From contig CM076668.1 in assembly GCA_038496675.1 (NCBI GenBank), positions 259,807-323,806 of the forward strand: a stretch of DNA of 64,000 bases, in the 5' to 3' direction. The notes under the pieces are model-generated. The model made no database searches, was not told the origin of the DNA, and saw only the letters and a program-made list of their open reading frames with translations. The stretch is from Rachycentron canadum (taxonomy: Eukaryota; Chordata; Actinopteri; Carangiformes; Rachycentridae). Positions 24,160-35,951 of the stretch are shown here, in pieces. Position 1 is the first letter of the stretch; each line of letters opens with the position of its first letter. The position numbers and the translations under genes are program-made.

Positions 24160-24288
24160 TGTGATGGTTTTAAACCGGAAGTGTGTGTGTCGCTGCTGGC
24201 GGAGTGGAAACAGCAGAGTGAGAAACCGAGCAGTGGGAGAAGGCTGAGCTCCTTTATCGGTTCTGTGTTCCGACTGGCTCTTCACAAG
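24160..24288 (+). promoter_or_regulatory. mtr: Promoter-like region before mtr exon 1
   Basis: An ETS-type CCGGAAGTG lies at 24,175-24,183, followed by a CpG-containing, purine-rich leader up to the ATG at 24,289. There is no TATA box. It is only about 250 bp past the bms1 polyadenylation signal, so the two genes are tightly packed. Confidence 0.5.
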
Positions 24289-24331
24289 ATGGCCCCGACG
24301 AACGTCATTCAACAGCGCTTCTCAGCAGCGG
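24289..24331 (+). CDS. mtr: mtr candidate exon 1 (start codon)
   Basis: ATG GCC CCG ACG opens a 14-codon plus one-base exon ending at a GTAAAT donor. The leftover G pairs in phase with the acceptor of the exon at 27,857. The N-terminus of MTR is poorly conserved, so sequence alone cannot prove this exon. Confidence 0.55.
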
Positions 24332-27300
24332 GTAAATAAACGGAGGTTTCCCGGTTTTAGCGGTTAGCCGTTAGCCCCCACCACGTGTCTCACCACATGT
24401 TTTTTTGTTTCAAGTTGCAAAAGCTAACTGACGTCGGTGATGTCACCAGACGTGACCGTTAACTCGGTGAACAGGTAGCTGCGATGCGACATGTATGTGA
24501 CCAGCCAGGTGAGACTCGTCCCAGCAGCATGGGGACCAGTGAGCCTGCATTGGAACCCAGTAGCGCTAAGAGAGACTGAGTGGTTACTGGTAGTGACTCC
24601 ACTTCTATGACCTGTGTCGGCTTGTAATTAAACCAAGACTTTAACGACATTGTGCTGTTGCTTGCTGGTAACTGAAGCTACATTCATGAAGTTAGTGTCT
24701 TGTATTCCGTATAGTGATCTACTGCGATTAAACCTCCGTAAGTCCTCAGCGGCCGGTGTATTAAAGCAAAGATTCATGTCATCACTGAGAACAAATCACT
24801 TTATGCAATCATCTCAATGAGGGGCATGTTTTGCTGGCATGTGCCATTGTGTATAATGTTTTGTGATAGTTTAATATCTCATGTACACTAACAATGTTTT
24901 TTTAGAAAGTAATTTTTAAGTAGCTTTAGTTAACCAAGCTACATTTCTCCTTTGGTAGCTTTTCTGCACTCAATTTTCTTCCAGTGTGATGTCACTGGTT
25001 TCTGAACAACCCTGATGACCTTTGACACAATGCAGTTTGTGCTGTGCTGGCCACTGCATTCATCAGGGGCTTGTATGCTTCACGGCGCACAGTGCTGCAT
25101 GAGTTGTACCTGCACTGTACCATCACTTTGTGGTGTAAATGTTGGAGGTTTGGCTTCAGTCTTTATTACCGCTTTACTGCTGTTGTCTCCATGCTCTGCC
25201 TTGGTGTCTGCAGCTGTTGGTGTTTCATGTTTGTCTCTAGCTGTTTTGATTATCACCTGTGCAATTTCATTTGCTGTTTTGCTGAGCATATTCCACAATG
25301 GTTAGACTAACCACAATTTAATGCGTCACAAATCCAATGAGCAATTTGCTGAGTAGATAGCACGGCCCCCTTAGCCCATGGCCATAGCAAACAACAATTG
25401 ATTTTCTTACTTAGCTCCATGTAGCAGTAAACCACATGTTACTACTGGGAGGACAGAAAAAGCCTTCAGTTGAATGACAGTCAAAATGAAGCAGGAAGTG
25501 ATAACTTTTGGGTTTGTTGGCAGTTCCACATTGGGTCTGTCCTTGTTGATAGACATGCAGAAGGGGTGCACTGACAGAACACATAGATCCATGTGGACTG
25601 GTCTGCAGGTCCCACTGGGGAACAGGGTGACCAGTGACGAGCTTTTTCTTACGCATCCAACAGGAAGTACTTGACAAGTGGACTCAAGTATCCCATACAG
25701 ACGACCTAAACATAGGTCATTTGTCTTATGCCAGTCAGCAAACACATAGTCCAGGAAAATCAGCATGTGTTCAGTGCCCTTCGCCAGCAGACGTAAGGGT
25801 AAGTGTAAGGTGTCTAAGTCATGCAGGCTCTGGCACACTGTTGTCTCAGATCAGACGTGCGTGTCTTTTCATGGTGTCAGGACAGCCAGGACGTTTGCCT
25901 CATTGGGCTAAACAATCAGTGTAAATGTTATCAACACTACAGAACAGACAATTGCAAGAGCTGCATATTTTATGATCAGACTAAAATGTGCCACCAGACA
26001 CTATAAATGTAAAGCAGTGAGATGCCCCATTCTATAATTTTCTGACCAGAATTCTTCAATGAAAATGCACAAATGAATCATACCTCATTGCAATCAGCCA
26101 TAATGCTGGAGCAGCTGAGAATGACCTTGGAAGAGCAGTACCTGGCTGCCCTCAAGTGACCAAAACATTAGACTGGTAATATATAGTTGGGTCCATATAT
26201 ATTTGGACATATTTTGTTATTTTAGCTGTTTACCAAAACATATTCAAGATACAGTTATATAATCAATATGGGCTTAAAGTGCAGACTCTCAGCTTTAATT
26301 TGAGGGTATTCACATTCAAATTGGAGGAAGGGTTTAGGAATTACAGCTCTTCAATATGTAGCCACCTCTTTTTCAAGGGACCAAAGGTAATTAGGCAATT
26401 GACTCAAAAGCTATTTCATGGGCTGCATGGGCTATTCCCTCATTAATCCATCATCAATTAAGCAGTTAAAAGGTCTGGAATTAATTCCAGATGTGGCATT
26501 TGTATTTGGAAGCTGTTGCTGTGAACCCACATCATGTGGTCAAAGGATCTCTCAATGGAAGTGAAACAGACCATCCATAGGCTGCAAAAAAAGAAGAAAT
26601 CCATCAGAGAGAGAGTAGAAATGTTAGCAGTGGCCAAATCAGCAGTTTGGTACATTCTGAGAAAAAAAGAGCACACTGGTGAGCCTAGGAACTCAAAAAG
26701 GCCTGGACGTCCACAGAAGACAACAGTGATGATCGCATGATCCTTTCCATGGTGAAGAAAAACCCCTTCACAACATCCACCCAAGTCAAGAACACTCTCC
26801 AGGAAGTAGGTGTATCAGTATCTAAGTCTACCATAAAGACCATAAGACTTCATGAGAGCAAATACAGAGGGTTTACCACAAAGTGCAAACCATTAATCAG
26901 CCTCAAAATAGAAAGGCCAGATTAGACTGCCAAAAAACATCTAAACAAGCCAGCACAGTTCTGGAAGAGCATTCTTTGGACAGATGAAACTAAGATCAAC
27001 CTATATCAGAATGAAGGGAAGAAGAAATGAAGAAGGCTTGAAATGGCTCATGATCCAAAGCACACCACATCATCTGTAAAACATGGTGGAGGCAATGTGA
27101 TGGCACTGGGTCACTAGTGTTTATTGATGATTTGCCAGAAGACAGAAGCAGCCGGATGAATTCTGAAGTGTATAGGGATAAACTTTCTGCTCAGCGCTTC
27201 ACAGTACAAATGTACAATGACCCAAAATTAACTGTGAAAGCAGTTAATTTTAAAAGTTAAAAAAAAAAAAAAAAAGGAGTTAACGCAGTTAAAAAAAAAG

Positions 27301-28068
27301 GAGTTTTTTTAAGGCAAAGAAGTGGAATATTCTGCAATGGCCGAGTCAATCACCAGATCTCAACCCGATCCAGCATGTGTTTCACTTGCTTAAGACAACA
27401 CTTAAGGCAGAATGAAGACAGCTGCAGTAAAGGCCTGGCAAAGCATCACAAAGGAGGAAACCCAGAGTTTAGTGATGTCCATGGGTTCCAGACTTCAGGT
27501 AGTCATCGCCTGCAAAGTATTCTCAACAAAGTATTACAAATGAACATTTTATTTATGTTTTGTTCAACCCCATGAATTAAACCTGAAAGTCATGAAAATT
27601 GTGTCATTGTCTAAACATTTTCTGGGCCTAACTGTATATGTGTACATGTAGTTCTGACTGACATCCTCTCAATCAGCAGATTGAGTATTTGTGTTGAGTT
27701 TCACCAGAACAAGGGAACCAGTTAATTAAGTTTTTGGTTATTGTCACTCATCAGCTGCCTGTATTTATCTCTTTCCTTTTTTTTTTTCTTTTTTTTTTTT
27801 CTCTTCTAAAGATTGTCTGATACTAACTCTAAAATAAAGTACCACTTTCTTACTAGGATGCAGATGTCCATTAGAGTCTGAGATACAAGCAGTGCTGCAG
27901 CAAAGGATTATGGTCTTGGATGGTGGGATGGGAACCATGATCCAGCAGTGTAAACTTGAAGAGGAGGAATTCAGGGGGGACGAGTTCAAAGAGCACCCAC
28001 TTCCACTGAAAGGCAACAACGACCTTCTGAGTATCACACAGCCAGATGTCATTTATAGAATACACAAG
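24289..28068 (+). CDS. mtr: Methionine synthase, 5' fragment only (two exons)
   Basis: MTR is the cytosolic cobalamin-dependent methionine synthase, which remethylates homocysteine using 5-methyltetrahydrofolate. The second exon reads RIMVLDGGMGTMIQQ, then FRGDEF, PLKGNNDLLSITQPD and VIYRIHK, the start of the homocysteine-binding domain, and is unmistakable. The first exon is inferred from the upstream ATG and from matching phase 1 (G joined to GA). Together they give about 85 residues of a protein of roughly 1,265. No later mtr exon is visible before ryr2: nothing resembles GADIIETNTF or any downstream domain. It may be an ohnolog relic, a truncated copy, or an assembly omission. As it stands it cannot encode an active enzyme. 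Confidence 0.8.
24332..26182. other. mtr: mtr intron 1, first part
   Basis: No exon recognised. A 143-codon minus-strand frame at 25,407-25,838 has no motif I can name. CA- and TTT-rich patches only. Confidence 0.5.
26183..27636 (+). mobile_element. Tc1-like transposon, family A copy 1, decayed
   Basis: The left terminal repeat starts TATAGTTGGGTCCATATATA and the right end is GGGCCTAACTGTATA. A transposase N-terminus is open at 26,534-26,740 (MWSKDLSMEVKQTIHRLQKK, with an HTH and a GRPQKTT linker). The DDE region follows in broken frames: ILWTDETK near 26,970 and a VKHGGGNVM-like site near 27,075. An A-rich insertion at about 27,255-27,300 interrupts it. A second, inverted copy lies at 32,490-33,429. 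Confidence 0.92.
27857..28068 (+). CDS. mtr: mtr exon 2, homocysteine-domain start
   Basis: Acceptor TTACTAG, donor GTACAC. The encoded ESEIQAVLQQRIMVLDGGMG is followed by the FRG and GNNDLLSITQPDVIY motifs, very close to human MTR residues about 18-80. The frame is intact with no stop, which argues for recent or ongoing constraint. Confidence 0.93.
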
Positions 28069-29063
28069 GTACACTAGTCCCCCCCCCCAAAAAAAAATNT
28101 TTTTTTTTTTACATTAGACAACAGTTGTTTCCAGCAGACAATGGTTGTTTTTCACCCATGACCAAAGGTTCACACAACACATTGACGTGATCCAGTGTTA
28201 GTGCTACTGTTAGTACTGCTATTATCATAGCTGAAATATTTGACTTTCTTATGTTAATCATACAACATGTAAACAATGGACAGCAAAAATGAGGAGGTCA
28301 CATCCATGTGTTGCACCATGTAATAATGGTGGCATATTTGACCATTTTGCTGGCAAACCCCTCTGTAATAACAAACCAGTTGTCATATTTTGGGCAGACA
28401 TTAACTACTTCTCCTTAGTGAAGGACCTTCACTGAGCACTCAGCTGTGCTCAGAGAGTGGGAGAGTAGTTGACCACACAGCAGCCTGACTGAAACATTAG
28501 CTGATGCCATGGCACCAAGTGCCTAAAATACGGGGCACAAATCTAATGATACACAAAATGAATCAGTCAGGACATATCCTTTTTTTTAAAAAAGAAAAAA
28601 AAAACAACCAAGTGACATATCTAGTGACTTTTGAAACAAACCTTCAACCCTTCAAGTTATCTCTCTGTAATAAACAAAAAATACATAAAAAGGGTTCAGA
28701 TTAAAAAGACTAAAAGATATGAAAGTGACCAGACAGTGAAGGTCTTGTTGTCTGAGGACTCCACAGCAGCAGTTAGCACTGCAGAGGCTCTCCTTCTCTC
28801 TGAGCTCTATTATATATATGGGACACTTCACATGAAGTTAAGACTTTACAAAGTTCTGTGGTGTCTTTGAGAGGCTGCAGTCGCCCTCTGGGACCAGTGC
28901 GAAGTACAGCACTACAGCAGCAACCTGTCACTGTGTGCTGGTTCTACACCATAGGTAGGTCTCCTGAAATAGGCTGCCCATGCAGCCAGCCGTCCATCCA
29001 CTGCACACTGAAGCCATGATGTATGAGACCCTGCACAGAAGCCATTATTCAAACTCTTCCTCT

Positions 29064-29116
<53 letters not shown>

Positions 29117-30020
29117 ACTCACCTGCTGAATTCACAGTATGTAGGTTGCTGTGAAACCTGCTAAGGGTCACAGCACAGAAAAAAGACTTCATCCTACTTT
29201 CACTGTTTGAAGAAGCAGGGCAACAAGGAGCAGCCATTCAGAGCATAAAACGGGCTCAGACTGACCCAACTAACATCTTGCCAAGGTCAGTATATTTATT
29301 CGCATGACAATAAAACCTAATCAGCTGTTAAACAACAGTTAGTAACTTTGTTAGTAAATCAGTGTTGAACCCCTAAAATTAAATGCAATGTATAAAATGC
29401 AAAATAATGCACAAACTATGGGTATCATATAGGTACGATAGCACATATACTCCCATTCTGAAAGAATGGCCACCTCCAACTCCACACAAGGCCAGGTATT
29501 ACTCTGTGGGGTGTGAATGCTGAAATTTAATGAAAGAGCCCATAAAAGCTATTTTAAAGTACGAGCTAAGTGTGAGTGAGCTGTGACGCACAGTAGGGGA
29601 AACCCTAGTGCACATGTGCAGCGGGCTGTGCAATGTAGAAGAACATCTGGATGCAAGAACGTTGCTAATGCAGTTTTCTTTTCAGTGAATGGGCAGAAAT
29701 TTGGAATCTGGTTTCCAGTTCTGTGTTTACAGTGTTCAGAAAGTGTGTGTTGTCCTCACACTGTCTGATCAGTCTGTGAAAGAACAGGGTCCCCCAATAG
29801 TCCTGCTGCCCCCTGCCCTTTTTGTTACTGTCAGACAGGTCTGCCATGTGGAGCCATGTACAGAGTTTGAATAGTTTCCATTTGCTGGAGTTCTCCTTGT
29901 TTTCCTCACCTGTCTCTGTATGCTCAGGTAAGCTGCATTAATATTAATATTTCATTGCATGTTTGATGACTGATCAATGGTTGTTGTCAGTGGTTTACAG
30001 ATTTGTCACCTCCGTCTATC
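28069..30020. other. Non-genic stretch after mtr exon 2
   Basis: An ambiguous base (N) sits at 28,099 in a homopolymer-rich spot. There is a CA microsatellite at 29,065-29,114. No mtr exon 3 or other exon was found. Confidence 0.6.
29065..29114. repeat. (CA)n microsatellite
   Basis: A pure CA run of about 50 bp. Confidence 0.95.
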
Positions 30021-30450
30021 GGGCATGGGGTGCAGATGTTCCAGGACATTCTCGCTGGATGGGAACATCACCCTGCAGGAAGTGTTACTGTCTGTGGCTG
30101 GGACACGTTCGACTGTCGTTGCTTGACAAATGAGTAAAGCAGTGGTTGTGTTCCTGCAGGACGAGCCTCAGGTCCACCAGCTGTTAGAGAGCTCCACTCA
30201 GGGACGTCTTTGTGCAGGTGTCCCGCTGTCAGTGTCCTCCACGTGGATCACTGTACCCGTTGTCCTGCTGTTCATACCCAACGAGCTGCTGGAGAATGAG
30301 CTCTGAAGCGTCAGTAAATTTGACAGTGGGTTGAAGATGCTGAGTTTGGGATGTATGGATCCAAACCCAAGCATGTTCAGTCCCTGAGGTGGCAGGCCTT
30401 CATGTTCCTGGACTCTCCGACACAAATCCTGGAGGTGTCTTTTATCTTCC
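30021..30450 (+). mobile_element. LINE ORF1 (CCHC-type, Tx1/L1-like) remnant
   Basis: At 30,131 the sequence reads MSKAVVVFLQDEPQVHQLLE, then with one stop and one frameshift a GxK-PKHVQSLRWQAFMFLD segment ending near DSPTQILEVSF. These are hallmarks of the zinc-knuckle ORF1-like protein of fish Tx1-type LINEs, as I remember them. The frame upstream has an EVLLSVAG-like segment. The copy is interrupted and lacks the zinc-finger part. Confidence 0.65.
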
Positions 30451-30956
30451 TTAATATCACCTGTTGGTTTTTCACGTCATCATTTAATTACAACAGATAT
30501 TTCTTTACTGCTTCACCCTCAACATTGTCCCTACTGGCACTTGGGACTCATGGGACAGATAGTAATAGAACCTGGGAGAATAAGAGAAAAGCTTTAGGAA
30601 CATTTTTACATGAAAAAGTGAATCAGAACCAGGATATCAAATATAAAAGACAATGATGCCCCGACTCAGTTCTTCTTTGGGCTAGAGAGAAAAATCAGAA
30701 TACAACCAGAGGATAGATCGTAAAGTTAAAGGAAAGGACTGCAGCTCAGCTGTGGTCGTTCTTTTGTTGACTTACTCCCTGTAGAGTTCTACAGGAGGTT
30801 CTGGATTCTGCTGGATGCTCTGTTTGATCCTGAAGAGCTGTCTGGATTTTCCTGCTGAGCCGGATGAGGATGGTCCTGACTCTGGGTCTCCTGAAGAAAT
30901 GGAGACCTATCTACAGAAGATAGAATATTTGTGAATTTTTTTTTTTCAAACAGAGG
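30451..30956. other. Stretch with possible further LINE ORF1 pieces
   Basis: About 30,775-30,925 reads as a short open protein-like stretch (FYRRFWILLDALFDPEEL) that may belong to the same decayed element. Nothing else was recognised. Confidence 0.35.
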
Positions 30957-31226
30957 AGATGGTTTGGGGTGTTGGAGGGTGGAGTTGGTTCAGGGTGTTG
31001 AAGGGTGGAGGTGGTTCAGGTTGTTGGAGTGTGGAGGTGGTTTAGGGGTGGAGGTGTTTTGGGGTGTTGGAGGGTGGAGGTGGTTTAGGGGTGGAGATGG
31101 TTCAGGGTGTTGAAGGGTGGAGGTGGTTCAGGGTGTTGGAGAGTGGAGATGATTCAGGATGGAGGTGGTTCAGGGTGTTGGAGAGTGGAGATGATTCAGG
31201 ATGGAGGTGGTTCAGGGTGTTGGAGG
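30957..31226. repeat. GGTGGAGGTGGTTCAGGGTG minisatellite
   Basis: Variants of GTGTTGGAGGGTGGAGGTGG and TTCAGG alternate with spacings of about 18-40 bp. The last two units, GAGAGTGGAGATGATTCAGG, are near-perfect copies 50 bp apart. Confidence 0.85.
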
Positions 31227-31486
31227 GTCAAAGGTGTGGTAGCTGTTCATCTCAGAGGAGAGTTTGTTTATTCCAAGATGGCTACAGATCAGTGAGAGTT
31301 TGGGTCTGTTTGGGGAGTTGGATACGTCCTGTGTTTGATTCCTCATCAATCACTGACTCTCAAGTTGATTCTTATGATGTTCTAATTGATTGATTGGATG
31401 ATCAATGAATCAGACTCATTGTCTTCATTTTCTAAATGTATTCATTTTATTTGTTTATCTATTCATTATGAAAAGTCAGGCTCTCT

Positions 31487-31790
31487 CCTGTTCTATTCTC
31501 TCCTCTCCTTTCCTCTCCTCTCCTCTCCTCTCCTCTCCTCTCCTGCTGTCTCCCCTCCTCTCTTCTCCTGTCTATTCTCCTCTCCTCTCCTACTCTCTCC
31601 CCTCCTCCCCTCCTCTCCTCCTCTCCTGTCTATTCTCCTCTCCTACTCACTCCCCTCCCCCCTCCTCTCTCCTCCTGTCTATTCTCCTCTCCTCTCTCCT
31701 TCTCTCTCCCCTCCTCCCCTCCCCTCTGTCTATTCTCCTCTCCTCTCTCCTGCTCTCTCCCCTCCTCTCTCCTACTCTCTGCACTGGAAC
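31487..31790. repeat. Polypyrimidine (CTCCT)n tract, about 300 bp
   Basis: Almost uninterrupted C/T on the + strand, built from TCTCC/CTCCT units with longer sub-repeats containing TGTCTATTCTCC. Frames on the + strand read as Ser/Pro/Leu repeats and are not genes. Confidence 0.95.
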
Positions 31791-32489
31791 ATTCTGCTAT
31801 GATCAATCAGATTACATAAGAGCTCTGCAGTGAGAAGCAGTGAGGGAGAGAGAAAGAGAAAAGTGAGGGGTGGTATCTCACCCTCTTTTGCACTACTACT
31901 TACATCTCTCTTTCTTTCCCACAGTCACGCACACTCACAGGCCCACTTACCCATGTAGACACGCACACGCAGACCTACACACCTGTCCACACTGCAGTGA
32001 GGGTCAGACATTGATGGTGAAAAAAGGTTTGACAGCTTTAAAGAGAGAAAGATGTGTTCTGCTCCACAGGAGGAGAAACCTGCACTTACACACATCAGGT
32101 ATGGAGAGACACACATCTCAGTGTGTGTTCATGTAGCGATGATGACAAAATGATCTCATGAATGTGAAATCTCAGGGATTTCTTCATCACAAACCTTCAC
32201 CAGGACTCAAGGATGAACTGATTTTGGTGGTCAAAGGACTGACTTCACACAGCAGTTATGACAAAATTTCATACAAATGTTGAATATCTTATCTGACTGT
32301 GGATAAACAGGAGCTTAATCTGAAACTAGATTATTGGAGGAATACAACCGTGAGGTGGTTGAATGAATGTTACTAATGAATGATCAGCCTTACACTTACA
32401 CTTAACTAAGTGACTTCAGTTAGCGTGAACAGGTAACTACTGTTGATCAGTCAGGCAGAAACACACACATAGCACGGGTCATTGGGTCA
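31791..32489. other. Non-genic stretch, no gene seen
   Basis: Short CA-rich patch near 31,920-31,990. No exon or transposon terminus recognised. Confidence 0.55.
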
Positions 32490-33429
32490 TTGTCCATCTG
32501 TACTGTGAAGCACTGAGCAGAAAATTTATCCCAATACACTTCAGAATTCATGTGGCTGCTTCGGTCTTTTGTCACCTCATCAATACACTAGTGACCCAGT
32601 GCCATCACACTGCCTCCATCATGTTTTACAGAAGATGTGGTGTGCTTTGGATCATGAGCCGTTCCAAGCCTTCTCCATTTCTTCTTACTTCATTCTAATA
32701 CAGGTTCATCTTAGTTTCATCTGTCCAAAGAATGCTCTTCCAGAACTGGGCTGGCTTCTGTAGATGTTTTTTGGCAAGGTCTAATCCAGCCTTTCTATTT
32801 TTGAGGCTGATGGTTTGCACTTTGTGGTGAACCCTCTGTATTTGCTCTCATGAAGGAACCATGGAAAGGATCCTGCGATTATCCACCACTGTTGTCTTCT
32901 GTGGACGTCCAGGCCTTATTGAGTTCCTGAGCTCACCAGTGTGCTCCTTTTTTTCTCAGAATGTACCAAACTGCTGATTTGGCCACTCCTGACATTTCCA
33001 CTCTCTCTATGATGGATTTCTTCTTTTTTATGCAGCCTAAGGATGGTCTGTTTCACTTCCATTGAGAGATCCTTTGACCACATGATGTGGGTTCACAGCA
33101 AATACAAATGCCACACGTGGAATCAACTCCAGACCTTTTAACTGCTTAATTGATGATGGATTAATGAGGGAATAGCCCATGCAGCCCAAAATAGCTTTTG
33201 AGTCAGTTGTCTAATTACCTTTGGTCCCTTAAAAAAGAGGTGGCTACATATTAAAGAGCTGTAATTCCTAAACCCCTCTTCCAATTTGGATGTGTGTACC
33301 TTCAAATTAAAGCTGAGTCTGCACTTTAAGCCCATATTGATTATATAACTGTATCTTGAATATGTTTTGTTAAACAGCTAAAATAACAAAACTTGTGTCA
33401 GTGTCCAAATATATATGGACCCAACTGTA
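32490..33429 (-). mobile_element. Tc1-like transposon, family A copy 2, inverted and truncated
   Basis: The right end at 33,429 is the reverse complement of the family A terminus (GGACCCAACTGTA on the + strand). Reading the minus strand, it follows copy 1 closely through the TACAGTTATATAATCAATAT leader and the HTH region. It lacks about 110 bp of the transposase and stops before the carboxyl part and second terminus. Internal stops make it non-functional. Confidence 0.9.
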
Positions 33430-34176
33430 TACACACACTGTAGTGTGTACTGTAGTAAACATTACTGTGGTGGGAGATGTATTTGTACTATATCTCCATC
33501 TTATTCCCCTGATCTGAACCACTCAAAGAGTATTCATGTCCATCATGACAATAGAAGGCGTATCATCATTGCTCTTCTGCAGGTAATGAAGGATGTCTGT
33601 GGTGAAGGTGGTGGTGGGGCTTTGGTGGCTCAGTCAGTCACCATTCAGACACCTGATGCTTGTGGTGTTGGTGAGGCACCGTGGCAGGACAACATAGGAG
33701 GCAGGATGCAGCCTCATTCTTCTTCCTCCCATGTTGGAAGTGGATTATTAAGTGGTTGCACCAATGAAAGACAGGATGAAACAGTTGATGATTGATCAGA
33801 CAGACAGGTCTTTGTTTGTGTATACTTGAACAGGTGACATGTGGTATGATGTAAGCTGCTGTAGCTTTCCTCCTGCCGGAGTGAAATTCTTTTCAATCAT
33901 CACAGATGTTAAGTTCAGTCAAACTACAAGAGATCCTTACATTTGACCAAAATGAAGCAGAGGATGTGAATATTACATTGATAATGAAATGATGTTAGAA
34001 ACAATGAGTTGATTGATCATGTTTAGCAGCAGTGTAAATGTGCAGTAGATGTTAATGAGTAGATAATCAGTGTTTCCTCTGTGTACATTAGCATGCTCCT
34101 CTGCTCCTCCATTTTTTCTCTCTCTCTCTCTCTCTCTGCCAGCATTTAAACCCTCCTCCGCTGACCTGCCCACTGT

Positions 34177-34257
<81 letters not shown>

Positions 34258-35073
34258 TGATAGTGTATAATCGATGATGATCTGACTTGTAGAAACAGCA
34301 AGTGACACCTCAGCACAATATGTCCAGACAAGATGAGTGAATATAAATGTTGGTCATCATATTGTGTCACTGCAAAGCTCTCGAGGGAAGAATTAGCAGA
34401 CATTATTAGGACTGAAGGTGCAGCTTTTCATTAGAAAATGTTTCATATGATTTAACTTGAGCTTCTGTTAAAAACACATCAGGGGCACACTGTTGTACTG
34501 TGGGACATGTTCCTCCATCACCACCAACACACACACAGTAGTTCATTGTGACTCCCACACACACCAGGCTGCTGCCACAAATAGTCGGTGCAGCACCAAA
34601 TGCTGCCCACCAGTGCACTGTTTCCTCCTGCTCGGTAACTTCTGATACAACCCTGCAGTGAGCTGTTGCTGTATGACTGAGAGATAAAACTTCAACATAC
34701 TGATATCATATCTTTAATCTTACTGTCTGAATGTTTTCACTCACTGCTACTGTTGAATAAGCTCTTGTGTGGACTGTGGTCCTGATGAGCACTGGTCCTG
34801 CTCTCTGATGTGCCTTTTGTGTCTTTACACACATTTACACTTTTTCTATGTGCGTGTGTGTTTCAGTATGATCTGATTTAATGTGACATAGTGAATGTTT
34901 TCCCGACAGAACAGGACAGTGAGGACAGGCAAAAGGTCCTCGCTCTCTGCAGCCCCTTCACGTAGTTGTTTAAAGGTTATAGGGTAGTTTGGGGTAGTGT
35001 CAAGGTTAAGAGGCGCATTCAGGCCAGGGAATGCATTAAGTTATGTCCTCACAAACAAAGGTGTGTACATGTG

Positions 35074-35112
<39 letters not shown>

Positions 35113-35951
35113 ACTATAGAAGACATGCTAATAAATGTCAGTCTATTTCTGTGTGTGTGTATAAGGTCAGATGCCTGAGTGTGTGTTTTCTTGAGCAAGG
35201 GAAGCCATTCTGTCACTAGGGCTGAGACACACACAGTACATGTATACAATGTATACTCACTGCACCCAGACACACACTTACAACAAGTCACAGACTCTGA
35301 ATAGACTCTTCTCTTCCCTTTGTGTGACTGTGTGAGGTTAATATGGTGACTCTATCATGTCTTCTGCTGTTTGTGTCCACCTGATGAATGTGAGCTCTGT
35401 TTTTGGTCCCAGGAGAAGCTGAGGGAAGTATCTGTCTTGTTTGCTGCTATACACTGTTCCCATTTTATTCAGATGTTGCTGTAAAAATATCTGTTAGAGC
35501 AACTTAAACTGACTGACCTTCTCATCTCAACTATGGCAAACATTAAATACAAAGGAGCCAACACAGCCTTTTAGGGATTGTGTGGCTTCCTTGTTTGCCT
35601 TCCAATGTTTTATGATTTATTTTGTAGTAATGGATATTTTGATATATTAAATATTTTGATGAAATTTAATGTCCTGGTCTTTTGTTTAAATAATGTCCTG
35701 TGTTTGGCTACTTGGATAAAATTGTTTTTCAAGTGTCTTGGTTATATATTATTTGTTTCAATAATAAATTGATTGACTCTTCAATACAAACATCTAATTT
35801 TTACTTTTGTTACAAACAGGTGGATACAAGTCATGCTTATTCATTCAATGACATAAGTGTACCATTGTTTATGTTCATTGAAATACAGATACATGCAGAT
35901 TTGTGAAGAAGAGGCAGATTTGAACCACGTTCAAATCTGGTTAATAAAAGG
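33430..35951. other. Non-genic stretch with microsatellites
   Basis: (CT)n at 34,118-34,138, (GT)n at 34,179-34,255 and (GT)n at 35,076-35,110. No coding exon was recognised. Confidence 0.6.
34179..34255. repeat. (GT)n microsatellite
   Basis: Pure GT run of about 77 bp, 40 bp downstream of a short CT run. Confidence 0.97.

Noticed and set aside
31386..31833. Ser/Pro/Leu-rich + strand frames of about 140 codons
   Set aside because: They are the polypyrimidine tract read in two frames.
33415..33795. 126-codon + strand frame
   Set aside because: Starts inside the terminal repeat of a Tc1-like element and has no recognised domain.
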